Positions 7,089-16,414 are shown, numbered from the stretch's first letter. The stretch: DNA of 38,395 nt from UBA6522 sp036231525 (GCA_036231525.1 JAZAGZ010000015.1:1-38395), one strand, 5' to 3'. The notes: generated from the sequence alone by a model not told the origin. Translations and numbers: made by a program.

Positions 7089-9560
7089 ATGAAACGAATG
7101 CTAGTCAATGCAACTCAACAAGAAGAGTTGCGCGTGGCCATGGTAGATGGCCAAAAACTTTACGACCTTGATATCGAGGTACCTTCCAGAGAACAACGGA
7201 AAGCAAATATATACAAAGGTCGCCTGACCCGGATAGAACCTAGCCTTGAGGCTGCGTTTGTGGATTATGGGGCCGAGCGACACGGCTTTCTGCCTCTCAA
7301 GGAAATCTCCAGCGAGTATTTCATCCGTAAACCGGAGGTAGGAGCGCGCGTTCAAATAAAAGATGTCCTGAAAGATGGTCAGGAAATAGTCGTTCAGGTA
7401 GAGAAAGAAGAACGCGGTAACAAAGGCGCCGCTCTGACGACATTTGTCAGCTTGGCGGGTAGATTTCTCGTTCTCATGCCAAATAGTCCTCGCGCAGGAG
7501 GCGTTTCACGACGCATTACCGGTGAGGATCGAGATACCGTCCGTCAGTCCCTAGAGGAACTAGATACGCCCGATGGGATGGGCTGCATCGTGCGCACTGC
7601 TGGCGTCGGACGCAGTACGGAAGAATTACGCTGGGATCTCGAGTATCTCCTTAATGTTTGGGAAGCAATCAAACAAGCCGCCGTCAGCAAACCCGGACCA
7701 TTTTTGATATATCAGGAAGGCAACGCCATCGTTCGAGCGATTCGCGATTACTTGTCGAATGAGGTCGGCGAAATTCTCATTGACCGTGAAGATGTCTATC
7801 AGGAAGCACAAGAGTTTATGGAACGTGTGATGCCTCACAACCTTCGCAAACTCAAATATTACGATGATATTGCAGTACCCTTGTTTACACGCTTCCAGAT
7901 TGAAAGCCAAATCGAGTCAGCTTTCTCTCACTCAGTCACTCTGCCTGCTGGCGGTAGTATTGTAATTGATCATACAGAAGCCCTGACAGCGATAGACATC
8001 AATTCCGCCAGAGCCACTAAGGGAGGCGATATCGAATCTACTGCGTTGAACACAAATCTCGAATCTGCTGAAGAAATTGCACGTCAGCTAAGAATTAGAG
8101 ACTTGGGTGGCCTGATCGTTATCGATTTTATTGACATGGGTCCACATCGCAACCAGAGAGACGTGGAAAACAAACTAAGAGAAGCAGTAAAACAAGACCG
8201 AGCCCGCATCCAGATAGGCCGTATCTCGCGATTCGGCCTACTTGAAATGTCCCGACAGCGATTGCGCCCTTCACTAGGCGAATCAACTCAATCAGTATGC
8301 GCGCGCTGCAATGGAATCGGGCATGTTCGAAGTGTTGAATCTTTAGCGCTAGCTATTTTGCGCCTGATTGGCGAAGAAGCTCGAAAAGAACGGACAGCAA
8401 AAATTATTGCGCAGTTACCGCTTGATGTAACTAACTACGTCTTAAATGAGAAGCGTGATTGGGTTCAGGCTATCCAGGAAGGAAGTGACGTCAGAGTCAT
8501 TTTGATCGGCAACCCAGACCTAGATACACCAAACTATTCTATCAGGCGAATTCGCGATGATGAGTCAGAGCTCCCTGAAAATACTGGCACCAGTTATAAA
8601 CTGATAGAACCTAAAGAGGATATCGCCGAGTCCCTCCAGGAAACTCGTAAACAAATCAAATCTGAAGAAGCCGCTGTATCGGGTGTACTTCCTCAAACAC
8701 CAGCACCAAAACCTGCAAAGAAAAAAGCACCACGAAAACCCCATGGCGCCAAAACACCATGGTGGAGGAAATTATTTGGCTGGGCGTTACCCAAACAAAA
8801 ACGTACGCGTTCTCCGGCCCGACAAGCCCGCCGGCGTGGTCCACATAGTAATAATCGTTCTGACCGCCGAAAACAGGGTGGCAACCGCTCTCGCTCCCGC
8901 GACCGTAACCAAAGGCAAAGTAGAAATCGATCCCGAGAAGAAAGTAGTAATGATCGCTCAAAGAGTCAGAAGCAGCCCCGGGAACAAAGCAGCCGGAGTG
9001 ACGGTGGATCCCGGAACAAACGATCACGTCGACGAAGACCGGGTAGTGAACAGAGTACCGACCGACGTAGCTCAGATCAGAAGCATCTGAGCGATACAGA
9101 TGAGCGTCACACAGAGAATGTGGATGAGCATAACCGTAAACAACAGAGTTCTGGCGAGCAACAAAGACCACATTCAAATAAACCCCACCGAAGAAGTGAC
9201 AAACCTCAATCTGAATCATCCTCGAAAATTCAACCTTCACCTCCGCAAATTGAACCAGTCGAGACCAAAATAAATAGGCTCCCTACAAACGAGTTGAAAA
9301 GTACCGGGCCCGAGCTACCCTCTCCAATGCAAAAAGCTGTTCAGCCTGAATCAGAGAAGGTCGAGACCAAAATAAATAGGCCCCCTACAAACGAGTTGAA
9401 AAGTGCCGGGCCCGAGCTACCCTCTCCAATGCAAAAAGCTGTTCAGCCTGAATCAGAGAAGCCTGGCGCTCCGAAGACGACAACAGCCTCACAACCACCA
9501 GTAGTAACAAAACCCCCAGCACCTTCAAACACGGAAAATAGTGGGCCTGAGGAGAAATAA
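7089..9560 (+). CDS. rne: Ribonuclease E, essential endoribonuclease and degradosome scaffold
   Basis: Cleaves AU-rich single-stranded RNA in mRNA turnover and in rRNA and tRNA processing. The product is 823 aa from the ATG at 7089 (SD GAGG at 7081-7084; N-terminus MKRMLVNATQQEELRV as in E. coli). The S1 domain covers about 35-125. The DNase I-like catalytic core carries Asp303 and Asp346, and the Zn-link has Cys404 and Cys407, at the same numbers as E. coli. The core ends near residue 510. The remaining 300 residues are low complexity: Arg/Ser/Gln-rich RNA-binding stretches (about 570-690), then a Pro/Glu-rich tail with a duplicated 34-residue unit. The leader appears structured. No RNA helicase or enolase site could be recognised by eye in the tail. 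Confidence 0.97.
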   Translation: MKRMLVNATQQEELRVAMVDGQKLYDLDIEVPSREQRKANIYKGRLTRIEPSLEAAFVDYGAERHGFLPLKEISSEYFIRKPEVGARVQIKDVLKDGQEIVVQVEKEERGNKGAALTTFVSLAGRFLVLMPNSPRAGGVSRRITGEDRDTVRQSLEELDTPDGMGCIVRTAGVGRSTEELRWDLEYLLNVWEAIKQAAVSKPGPFLIYQEGNAIVRAIRDYLSNEVGEILIDREDVYQEAQEFMERVMPHNLRKLKYYDDIAVPLFTRFQIESQIESAFSHSVTLPAGGSIVIDHTEALTAIDINSARATKGGDIESTALNTNLESAEEIARQLRIRDLGGLIVIDFIDMGPHRNQRDVENKLREAVKQDRARIQIGRISRFGLLEMSRQRLRPSLGESTQSVCARCNGIGHVRSVESLALAILRLIGEEARKERTAKIIAQLPLDVTNYVLNEKRDWVQAIQEGSDVRVILIGNPDLDTPNYSIRRIRDDESELPENTGTSYKLIEPKEDIAESLQETRKQIKSEEAAVSGVLPQTPAPKPAKKKAPRKPHGAKTPWWRKLFGWALPKQKRTRSPARQARRRGPHSNNRSDRRKQGGNRSRSRDRNQRQSRNRSREESSNDRSKSQKQPREQSSRSDGGSRNKRSRRRRPGSEQSTDRRSSDQKHLSDTDERHTENVDEHNRKQQSSGEQQRPHSNKPHRRSDKPQSESSSKIQPSPPQIEPVETKINRLPTNELKSTGPELPSPMQKAVQPESEKVETKINRPPTNELKSAGPELPSPMQKAVQPESEKPGAPKTTTASQPPVVTKPPAPSNTENSGPEEK
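9258..9461 (+). repeat. Tandem 102-bp duplication inside the rne C-terminal tail
   Basis: Two direct copies, 9258-9359 and 9360-9461, differ at only 2 of 102 positions by eye (Leu to Pro and Thr to Ala). Each encodes 34 residues beginning VETKINR and ending QPESEK. The period is a multiple of three, so the frame is kept. Confidence 0.95.
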
Positions 9561-9671
9561 ACAACTTCCGGAATTACGGCCGCCTCCAGTAGCAGTTCTA
9601 GAACCGTCAACCGAGATGAACCCAAGGCCATCGGCTCCGAGTGGGAAACCCCTAATTCAGAAAACCCTAAA

Positions 9672-10148
9672 CTAACAATCTAAAGAGATTTCACGCAGAT
9701 GGATCAACAGCCCGAGTGAAGCTTCTTCTACTAAGTCTAGGACTTGCTCGAAACCATTCTTACCACCGAAATATGGATCCGGAACACTTTTTCGACCAAG
9801 TTGCGGGGCAAAGTCCATAAATAATTTAATCTGCTCATGATACTCGGGAGGACTTAAATCTAGGAGCAGCGAGTGATTTTGCTCATCCATTGCGAGCACC
9901 ATATCGAAGACTTCAAAGTCATCCTCAGTAATCCGGCGAGCTCTCTGAGTACTGATATCTATTCCACGCTGCTCAGCCGCACGACACGCCCGAGGGTCTG
10001 GAGGTTCTCCCACATGATATGCGTGTGTACCCGCAGAATCGACATAAATCGAAAATCCAGGCGGCTGTTTATCAAGGATTTTGCGAAAAACACCTTCCGC
10101 CGTAGGAGAGCGGCAAATGTTGCCCATGCACACGAAAAGTACCCTCAT
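9672..10148 (-). CDS. Low molecular weight protein-tyrosine phosphatase
   Basis: Cytoplasmic phosphotyrosine phosphatase. The 158-aa product starts at the ATG at 10148, giving MRVLFVCMGNICRSPTAEG, where Cys7 and Arg13 form the CX5R phosphate loop. The general acid Asp is in the VPDPYFGG motif near residue 125. An in-frame upstream start (10172) would add eight residues before the beta-strand that normally opens this family. In Pseudomonas the homologue sits beside kdsB in the same neighbourhood; here the metE-like gene is interposed. The substrate is unknown; no exopolysaccharide kinase gene is nearby. Confidence 0.93.
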   Translation of the reverse strand: MRVLFVCMGNICRSPTAEGVFRKILDKQPPGFSIYVDSAGTHAYHVGEPPDPRACRAAEQRGIDISTQRARRITEDDFEVFDMVLAMDEQNHSLLLDLSPPEYHEQIKLFMDFAPQLGRKSVPDPYFGGKNGFEQVLDLVEEASLGLLIHLREISLDC

Positions 10149-10314
10149 AGACCCCAAAGATTCCATCATCACTACAGATTCTATCGCACTTTAATTAAAT
10201 CCTATTCTTCTCCCACATCATTGGAAGTCGATGAACTCATTGCCACTGTTATACTGAGTTCTCAACACACATAACCCTAACTGCGAATACATATTTAATG
10301 TAAGGGAGCCCCTG

Positions 10315-11496
10315 ATGTACAACGCGACAGCCGATCTAATTCTTCCTACAACGATTATCGGCTCACTACCACGCCCAAGCTGGTTCACTGAAAACCTCGG
10401 TTCGGATACTTTCCTGCGATCCATGATGAACTCTCGCTATCGCGAACAGTATACCGACGCGGTCGCTGTGCATCTGCGTAATCAAGAGGTTGCTGGTCTG
10501 GATATCTATACAGACGGCGATGCCCACTACGACGAAGAAGTAGGAGGTCAGAGTTGGACTAGCTACCCCCTGTTTCATATGGATGGATTTGATAAAAATA
10601 ACCCTCAGCCAACCGTCATGCGAACTGGTGGAGTTGGCTTTCCTATGGGACACATACTTCATGACTACCTTGAAGCGAGGATCATGCCTAAGGTGATTGG
10701 CCCTATTGGTCGGGGTGATCTGCAATACACAGCAATGTGGAAGACAGCTCAAAGAATGACGAAAAAACCAGTGAAGTTTGGAACAATCACACCGGATATC
10801 CTGTCAGCTGCAGTTGACGACCTGTATTACAAAGATCCTATAGAACGCATTATGGCTCTAAGCAACGCTATAAATGAAGAACTTATGGAACTTGCCGAAG
10901 CGGGCTGTCCGGTAATACAACTCGAAGAACCATCAATCCATATGATTCCAATACGCGGAAAAGTGTTCGGCAAACTTGATATGGGAGATATGGCTGAGGT
11001 TTTCGACAACACAACCAGAGGTCTAAGAGACAAAACGGAGATCTGGTGTCACACCTGTTGGGGAAGCCCCTCACAACAGCGTATGTTTAAAGAAGTTCAA
11101 AGCTACGAACCAGCACTGGAATTCTATAATCAGATCGATGCAGACGTAGTCACGTTTGAATCTTGTAGCTCAGGAATGAGAGACATACCCGCAATTGGAA
11201 AAATCATCACAGAGAAAAAAATTGCGATTGGGATGATCGATCATCATTCATTGCAAATCGAACGCCCTGAGGAAATTGCAAATAACATTCGGGAAACACT
11301 AAAATACATTCCGGCCGAACGCCTTATTCTCTGTTCCGATTGTGGCATGGGTCGAGAAGGCATGAGCCGCCGTCATGCGCGCTACAAGATGGCATCACTC
11401 GTGCAAGGAACGAATATAATAAAACGGGAGCTTGGACTACCCGAGGCACTCTGTTTAGCAGCGGATGGACGTTACTCGCTGGTACCGACGGAGTGA
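10315..11496 (+). CDS. Core MetE-like cobalamin-independent methyltransferase
   Basis: Member of the UROD/MetE barrel superfamily, resembling the C-terminal catalytic half of cobalamin-independent methionine synthase. At 393 aa it lacks the N-terminal domain of classical MetE (about 750 aa). The zinc ligands are recognisable: His246 and Cys248 (WCHTCWG), Glu282 (FESCSSG) and Cys343 (SDCGMG). IIGSLPRP at the N-terminus is the family's homocysteine-side loop. The ATG is preceded by AAGGGAG with good spacing. It is the only plus-strand gene in a minus-strand block and overlaps the 3' end of kdsB by 25 bases. The methyl donor is unknown: it could be a core methionine synthase or another thiol methyltransferase. 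Confidence 0.82.
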   Translation: MYNATADLILPTTIIGSLPRPSWFTENLGSDTFLRSMMNSRYREQYTDAVAVHLRNQEVAGLDIYTDGDAHYDEEVGGQSWTSYPLFHMDGFDKNNPQPTVMRTGGVGFPMGHILHDYLEARIMPKVIGPIGRGDLQYTAMWKTAQRMTKKPVKFGTITPDILSAAVDDLYYKDPIERIMALSNAINEELMELAEAGCPVIQLEEPSIHMIPIRGKVFGKLDMGDMAEVFDNTTRGLRDKTEIWCHTCWGSPSQQRMFKEVQSYEPALEFYNQIDADVVTFESCSSGMRDIPAIGKIITEKKIAIGMIDHHSLQIERPEEIANNIRETLKYIPAERLILCSDCGMGREGMSRRHARYKMASLVQGTNIIKRELGLPEALCLAADGRYSLVPTE

Positions 11497-12257
11497 TCTG
11501 TTAGCTGCTGACGCACGCTTTGAAGATCTTGCTTAGTGTCTACCCCTCTCGGAGAATCCTCGCAAGCGACTGCGACCCGAATGGAGAAACCAAGCCATAA
11601 CGCTCTAAGTTGTTCCAATCGCTCTTCAATCTCGGCTGGGCACGGCGGCTCTGCGGCCAGCGCTTTTAGAGCCCAAACATGGTAGGCGTAAATTCCAATA
11701 TGGCGTAACCCGATAGACATACGATCATCCTTTGACCAACCCCCGCTGACGAATCCTGGTGACCAAGGAATAGGCGCTCGACTAAAGTAGAGAGCTCGAC
11801 TATTACAATCCAAAACTACCTTAACTATATTCAGGTCTTCCCACTCGTCATTAGATGTAATCGGAGAAACTAATGTCGCCAATGCTGCATCAGTATCTGC
11901 TTCAAGCAAGCCACCAACTTGGGTAACTAACGCCGATGGTATAAGAGGTTCGTCCCCCTGCACATTAACCACTATGTGATCATCAGACCATCCGAACCTC
12001 TCTGCAAGTTCGGCAATTCGATCAGTGCCACTTTGATGATTCTCCTGAGTTAATTCGGCCCGCGCGCCGAACTGCGAACATGCTTGGATAATGCGCTCAT
12101 CGTCGGTAGCAACGATGACCTCAGCTGCACGACTCGCTCGAGCCTGCTCGTAAACCCACTGAATCATTGGCCGTCCCCCAATATCGGCCAACACCTTTCC
12201 TGGCAGACGATTGGAGTCATACCGTGCTGGGATGACGACAGTGAAATCGGATGGCAC
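11472..12257 (-). CDS. kdsB: 3-deoxy-manno-octulosonate cytidylyltransferase
   Basis: Activates Kdo with CTP to form CMP-Kdo for lipopolysaccharide inner core synthesis. The product has the nucleotidyltransferase start VVIPARYDSNRLPGK and the metal/nucleotide-binding VNVQGDEPLI motif, with about 261 aa from a GTG start. The GTG at 12257 was chosen because the GAGGAG inside the end of lpxK lies 8 bases upstream; a TTG at 12263 has only 2-base spacing. It is the last gene of the exbB-exbD-msbA-lpxK-kdsB operon. Confidence 0.95.
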   Translation of the reverse strand: MPSDFTVVIPARYDSNRLPGKVLADIGGRPMIQWVYEQARASRAAEVIVATDDERIIQACSQFGARAELTQENHQSGTDRIAELAERFGWSDDHIVVNVQGDEPLIPSALVTQVGGLLEADTDAALATLVSPITSNDEWEDLNIVKVVLDCNSRALYFSRAPIPWSPGFVSGGWSKDDRMSIGLRHIGIYAYHVWALKALAAEPPCPAEIEERLEQLRALWLGFSIRVAVACEDSPRGVDTKQDLQSVRQQLTDHSVGTSE

Positions 12258-12259
12258 TC

Positions 12260-13255
12260 TCAAAGCTCCTCGAGTACGCGACGCATTAGGCGTTCGCCAT
12301 CATCGGCATCAAATACTAATTTTATCGGAACACACCACACGTTTCTGTGAGCGAAGTGCCGACACTTAACCGCGTCCTTCTCGGTCACGAGAACAGGGCG
12401 AGCATCGTCAAACTCAAGATCTTCGCTACTCAAATTTGCGTGATCAGGCAAAGGGTGTGGTAACACATGAATTTCAGCATCTTCTAATAGATTAAAAAAT
12501 CTCTGCGGATTACCAATCCCAGCAACAGCGTGAACTTCAGTATCGTGGAACTCCTCTAGTGATTTCTGCGCTGATCCTGTGATCTGGTAAAGGCGTTGTG
12601 CTACTGGTCGTGCTCTAAATGCATCTGTATGACACCAACTCCCTCCATTGACGACGATAGCATCAACTTTGGCGATACGGCCCTTAGGCTCTCGCAAAGG
12701 CCCCGCGGGCAGACAAAACCCGTTCCCCAAACCTCGCTCTCCGTCAATCACTGCTATCTCCATTGTCCGCTCAAGTGCGTAGTGCTGTAATCCGTCATCC
12801 GCTAACAACACATCAACTTGCTCCATAGCAATCAGTGACTGGGCAGCGACAGTCCGATCCGGACCGACTATCACAGGACAACCTGTCGCACGAGCAAGCA
12901 GTACAGGCTCATCTCCCACCAAAGCAGGATCACTGTTGGTATGGACTCGTTGAGGCCACTCCTTGGCGCTACCACCGTAACCACGACTGATAATGCCAAC
13001 GCGATATCCCCGCGACTGCAATTCCCCCGCCAACCAGATAACCAAAGGTGTTTTTCCAGCGCCCCCCACCGTGATGTTCCCAACAACGATGACGGGAAGG
13101 GGTAACTTAGTTACTGACCGAATTCCAATCCGGAAGATTACTCGCCTAATTCCCATAGCAACCCTGTAAAATCCTCCGAGCGGCCATAGGAGCCACTTCA
13201 CCGGATTGGGGTGATACCAAGTCCAATTAAAAATTCGCATCAGGATCGGTTGCAC
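12260..13255 (-). CDS. lpxK: Tetraacyldisaccharide 4'-kinase LpxK
   Basis: Inner-membrane kinase that phosphorylates the 4' position of the lipid A disaccharide precursor (lipid IVA formation). It is 331 aa, with a hydrophobic N-terminal region (about residues 20-45) and a Walker A loop at about 60-69 (GNITVGGAGKT). The start is GTG at 13255, ten bases after the msbA stop with AAGG upstream; an ATG at 13240 is an alternative without a clear ribosome site. It lies directly between msbA and kdsB, a consistent lipid A/Kdo operon. Confidence 0.95.
   Translation of the reverse strand: MQPILMRIFNWTWYHPNPVKWLLWPLGGFYRVAMGIRRVIFRIGIRSVTKLPLPVIVVGNITVGGAGKTPLVIWLAGELQSRGYRVGIISRGYGGSAKEWPQRVHTNSDPALVGDEPVLLARATGCPVIVGPDRTVAAQSLIAMEQVDVLLADDGLQHYALERTMEIAVIDGERGLGNGFCLPAGPLREPKGRIAKVDAIVVNGGSWCHTDAFRARPVAQRLYQITGSAQKSLEEFHDTEVHAVAGIGNPQRFFNLLEDAEIHVLPHPLPDHANLSSEDLEFDDARPVLVTEKDAVKCRHFAHRNVWCVPIKLVFDADDGERLMRRVLEEL
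12266..12271 (-). promoter_or_regulatory. Ribosome binding site deciding the kdsB start
   Basis: GAGGAG on the minus strand is formed by two Glu codons at the end of lpxK. Eight bases separate it from the GTG at 12257, which favours that codon over the TTG at 12263. Confidence 0.7.
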
Positions 13256-13264
13256 CCGGGTGCC

Positions 13265-15010
13265 TTAGTCCGCAAACTGCATTCGATAGAGACTACTGTA
13301 AACTCCACCCTTGGCAATCAGTTCCTTGTGCACTCCTTGCTCAACTACAACCCCCTCCTTTAAAACGATAATGCAATCAGCATTTTCAACAGTGGATAAC
13401 CTGTGGGCGATAACCAACGTTGTACGGCCTACCATCAACCTCTCCAATGCACCTTGGATCTGCCTCTCTGATTCGCTATCCAGCGCGGATGTGGCCTCAT
13501 CTAGAATCAAAACTGGAGCATTTTTAAGAAGTGCTCTTGCAATGGCAATTCTTTGTCGTTGCCCACCAGACAGAAGCGTGCCTCGCTCACCAACCCGAGA
13601 GCCCAAACCATCCGGTAGTTCGGTCGCAAACTCTGTCACGTAAGCCGCCTCGGCAGCCTCTTCAACGGCCGATTTTGACGAATCAGCTAACACTCCATAG
13701 GCAATATTGTTAACAATCGTGTCATCGAAAAGTACTACGTCTTGGCTCACAAGACTGATCTGACGCCGTAGATCCTTCAGTCGATAATCGCGAACACTCA
13801 TACTGTCTAAAAGTACGTCGCCGCCGTCCACGTCATAGAATCGGGGCAACAATCCAACCAGAGTGGACTTACCACTACCAGAACGGCCGACAATTGCGAT
13901 TGTCGTTCCTGATGGTGCTGAAAAGCTAACATCATTGAGGACGCGCCCTTTACTTTCATCGTAGGTAAACGAAGCATTCTGAAACTCTATATCTCCGCGA
14001 GCACGTTCAAGAAGTTTTGTACCTGTATCTGGCTCAGCAGGCTCATCCAAAGTTTCAAAAAGTGCCGTGCCCGCAGCAATACCTCTTTGAAACGCTGCAT
14101 TAATGTTAACGAGTCGTTTCAAAGGAGCCAGCGTCAGACCTACTGCACCAAGAAATCCCATGAACACGGCCGCGTCCATATTCGGCACCAACGACTCTGA
14201 AAAAGCGACTACAGTCATGCCTGCAACGGCAATGGTTAAAGTGTATTGTGTCAGAGCATCCCCGCCCACCCGAGTAGCCACAAGCTTCATATACTGCTTT
14301 CGATTACGCTCATTGATTTCCGCAAACTGGCGTTGTTGGTAGTCTTGACCTTCGAACACCTTAACAATTCGGTGACCGGATAACGCCTCCTCTGTGACCC
14401 GAGTAGCATCACCCATAGAGGTCTGAATACGCGTACCATAACGCCTGAAAGCCCTACTCATGATGGAAATCAAACCTCCAACGACTGGCGCAGCGATCGC
14501 GACCACTGCTGTAAGCAGAGGGCTGAAGTAGATCATCGCTCCCAGTAATACAATAATCGTTAGTGAATCTCTTACTGCAACAACTACGACGCTTGAGATT
14601 GCTTCTGCTACCTGTTCTGTGTTGTACGTGAGTTTTGATATCAGCGTTCCTGAGGATGTCTTATCGTAGTAACTGGCTGGCAACTCTGTGTAATGCCTAA
14701 AAACCTCTGCGCGCAGATCCAGAACAACAGATCTCCCAAGCCAACTGAGTCCATATACAGCAACAAAATCAGCGGATCCTCGCACGGCGAAAGTAACCAA
14801 CATCATAAGAGGTATAAACCAGGATCCGCCAGTGCGCCCTTCTTCTTCTAAAGTCTGAACAATCTGGCTCAGGAGGAATGGAAAATACGCGTTGGTACCT
14901 GCAACAAGAATCATTGCAACAAACGCGCCCGGAACCACCTTCCAGTGTGGAATCACGTACTGAAGTAAACGCCTATAGACCGTGGCAACGTGAGATTGAG
15001 AATGAGACAT
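13265..15010 (-). CDS. msbA: Lipid A export ATP-binding/permease protein MsbA
   Basis: ABC half-transporter that flips core-lipid A across the inner membrane. The 581-aa protein has an N-terminal six-helix membrane domain (about 20-310) and a C-terminal ATPase domain with Walker A at 375-383 (GRSGSGKST), signature LSGGQRQR near 480, and Walker B LILDEATSALD near 501-511. Its length equals E. coli MsbA (582 aa). Its start lies four bases after the exbD stop, and lpxK follows after nine bases. The lpxK neighbour supports MsbA over other type I exporters. Confidence 0.95.
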   Translation of the reverse strand: MSHSQSHVATVYRRLLQYVIPHWKVVPGAFVAMILVAGTNAYFPFLLSQIVQTLEEEGRTGGSWFIPLMMLVTFAVRGSADFVAVYGLSWLGRSVVLDLRAEVFRHYTELPASYYDKTSSGTLISKLTYNTEQVAEAISSVVVVAVRDSLTIIVLLGAMIYFSPLLTAVVAIAAPVVGGLISIMSRAFRRYGTRIQTSMGDATRVTEEALSGHRIVKVFEGQDYQQRQFAEINERNRKQYMKLVATRVGGDALTQYTLTIAVAGMTVVAFSESLVPNMDAAVFMGFLGAVGLTLAPLKRLVNINAAFQRGIAAGTALFETLDEPAEPDTGTKLLERARGDIEFQNASFTYDESKGRVLNDVSFSAPSGTTIAIVGRSGSGKSTLVGLLPRFYDVDGGDVLLDSMSVRDYRLKDLRRQISLVSQDVVLFDDTIVNNIAYGVLADSSKSAVEEAAEAAYVTEFATELPDGLGSRVGERGTLLSGGQRQRIAIARALLKNAPVLILDEATSALDSESERQIQGALERLMVGRTTLVIAHRLSTVENADCIIVLKEGVVVEQGVHKELIAKGGVYSSLYRMQFAD

Positions 15011-15014
15011 ATGC

Positions 15015-15440
15015 TCAGGGCCTCGGTGTGGTTACCGTGGAAATATTAATTTCGGTGAATCCCAATTGCCTAACAACATCCATTGCAGTGACAACAGTCT
15101 GATGCGTCGCTTGAGCGTCTGCTCTAATGAAGACAGATAATCCATCATTGCTTCCGACGAGCATCTCGATTTCTGAGAGAAGAGTGCGACGCAAATTGTT
15201 AGCTAATGGCTGGCCATTCACGAAGTACACTCCAGTTTCTGTGATAGATATTTCCAACACCTCTACCGCTGACGATATAAACTCTGCCTCGATTTCTGCT
15301 TGAGGGAGACGCAAACTTATATCCGTTTCACGAACGAAACTGGTAGACACCATAAAGAAAACCAGAAGTAAAAGAACAACGTCTATCAAAGACGTTAAGT
15401 TAATTTCAGGCTCTTCTTTCGAACCGCTTCGGAGATTCAT
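15015..15440 (-). CDS. exbD: ExbD/TolR-family proton channel subunit
   Basis: Partner of ExbB/TolQ in a proton-driven energy transducer. The 141-aa product has one N-terminal transmembrane helix containing the proton-path Asp (TSLIDVVLLLLVFFMVST, about residues 16-33) and a periplasmic domain. It begins inside the 3' end of the exbB-like gene (35-base overlap), implying coupled translation. No tonB, tolA or receptor gene is in the window, so the output protein is unknown. The exbBD-msbA-lpxK order is also found in Pseudomonas. Confidence 0.92.
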   Translation of the reverse strand: MNLRSGSKEEPEINLTSLIDVVLLLLVFFMVSTSFVRETDISLRLPQAEIEAEFISSAVEVLEISITETGVYFVNGQPLANNLRRTLLSEIEMLVGSNDGLSVFIRADAQATHQTVVTAMDVVRQLGFTEINISTVTTPRP

Positions 15441-16062
15441 TAGCTATGACTTCTAGACTCTGATGTTGCAGCAAGGCCTCAAGAAACTTCATCGCCTCCT
15501 TCTCCATGTGTACTACAAGACTATCCACTCTGCCACGAAGATATCGATAACCGATGAGAGATGGTATAGCTACAGTTAAACCGGCGGCTGTTGTGATTAG
15601 CGCTTCTGAAATACCGCCTGCCAAAATACCCGGGTTGCCGACCCCATTCGCGGTAATAGCCGCAAATACCCTCACCATACCGATCACTGTACCAAGTAGC
15701 CCAAGAAGGGGTGAAACTGCCGCAATAGTTCCCAACGGATTGAGATAGCGTTCCAACTCGTGCACAACGTGCCGCCCGGTATCCTCAATACTCTCTTTAG
15801 CAATCTTCCTACTGGCATCTCTATTCGCTAGTCCAGCAGCGAGCACCTGGCCCAGAGGGGAGCTTTGATGAAGTATCTGTAGATGTTCCGGATCCAGCTG
15901 ATCAGCCTTGACCCACTGCCACGCTTGAGCTGTGAGATCTTGTGGAAGAACTCGCTTTTGCTGAAACGTCCAGAGCCTCTCCATAATGATGGCCGCCGCC
16001 ACAATAGAGCATGCAATGATGGGTAGCATCAACCAACCGCCAGCTTGGATAATCTCCAACAT
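15406..16062 (-). CDS. exbB: ExbB/TolQ-family MotA-like proton channel protein
   Basis: Inner-membrane channel subunit that uses the proton gradient to energise an outer membrane process. It is 218 aa, with three predicted membrane segments: about residues 9-27, and two in the PF01618 region (LGTIAAVSPLLGLLGTVIGM and the stretch around GGISEALITTAAGLTVAIPS). It is the first gene of the exbB-exbD-msbA-lpxK-kdsB operon, so its promoter should lie in the 352-base gap upstream. ExbB and TolQ are hard to separate by eye; lack of tolR-tolA-tolB context favours an ExbB-type label. Confidence 0.9.
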   Translation of the reverse strand: MLEIIQAGGWLMLPIIACSIVAAAIIMERLWTFQQKRVLPQDLTAQAWQWVKADQLDPEHLQILHQSSPLGQVLAAGLANRDASRKIAKESIEDTGRHVVHELERYLNPLGTIAAVSPLLGLLGTVIGMVRVFAAITANGVGNPGILAGGISEALITTAAGLTVAIPSLIGYRYLRGRVDSLVVHMEKEAMKFLEALLQHQSLEVIANESPKRFERRA

Positions 16063-16414
16063 GTAGTACTCACAACACAGTGATAAGCCGGCAAACTATA
16101 ACGTGCCCAGTCTGAGCCGACAACGCTGCATATTACAAAAGCAAATACCCACGCACAGCATCATTTACGGGGCATTAAAAATGCCATAGATCGATATATG
16201 AATGGTAGCAAGAAATTACCGCGCGCATTGACAACCCTTACAGGGAAAAGTAGGGATATCTTAGGTTAGGACAATCTTTGGTGAATGATTATCTATTTCG
16301 ACGGCAGACTGCATTGTATGTGGCAATAATGTAATTGCCCATAACAACCTACGTCTAAGAAAGTTTTGGGCCACAAGTACTCCACCACACAAACAAGTCT
16401 TAGAAATCGATAAA
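16063..16414. other. 352-base intergenic region upstream of exbB
   Basis: No credible coding sequence. It separates the end of lolD from the exbB operon and should contain the exbB promoter. Two small perfect hairpins are visible: GGCAT-TAAAA-ATGCC (16171-16185) and GGCAAT-AATGTA-ATTGCC (16322-16339). Neither has a T-run, so neither is a convincing terminator. In Pseudomonas a comEC-type gene occupies the matching position; I see no remnant of it. Confidence 0.5.

Noticed and set aside
8656..9240. 194-aa open frame antisense to the rne tail
   Set aside because: It mirrors the Arg/Ser-rich low-complexity region of rne, has no recognisable domain or start signal, and is a frame shadow.
9561..9671. 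Terminator between convergent rne and the phosphatase gene
   Set aside because: No GC-rich stem with a T-run could be found in this gap.
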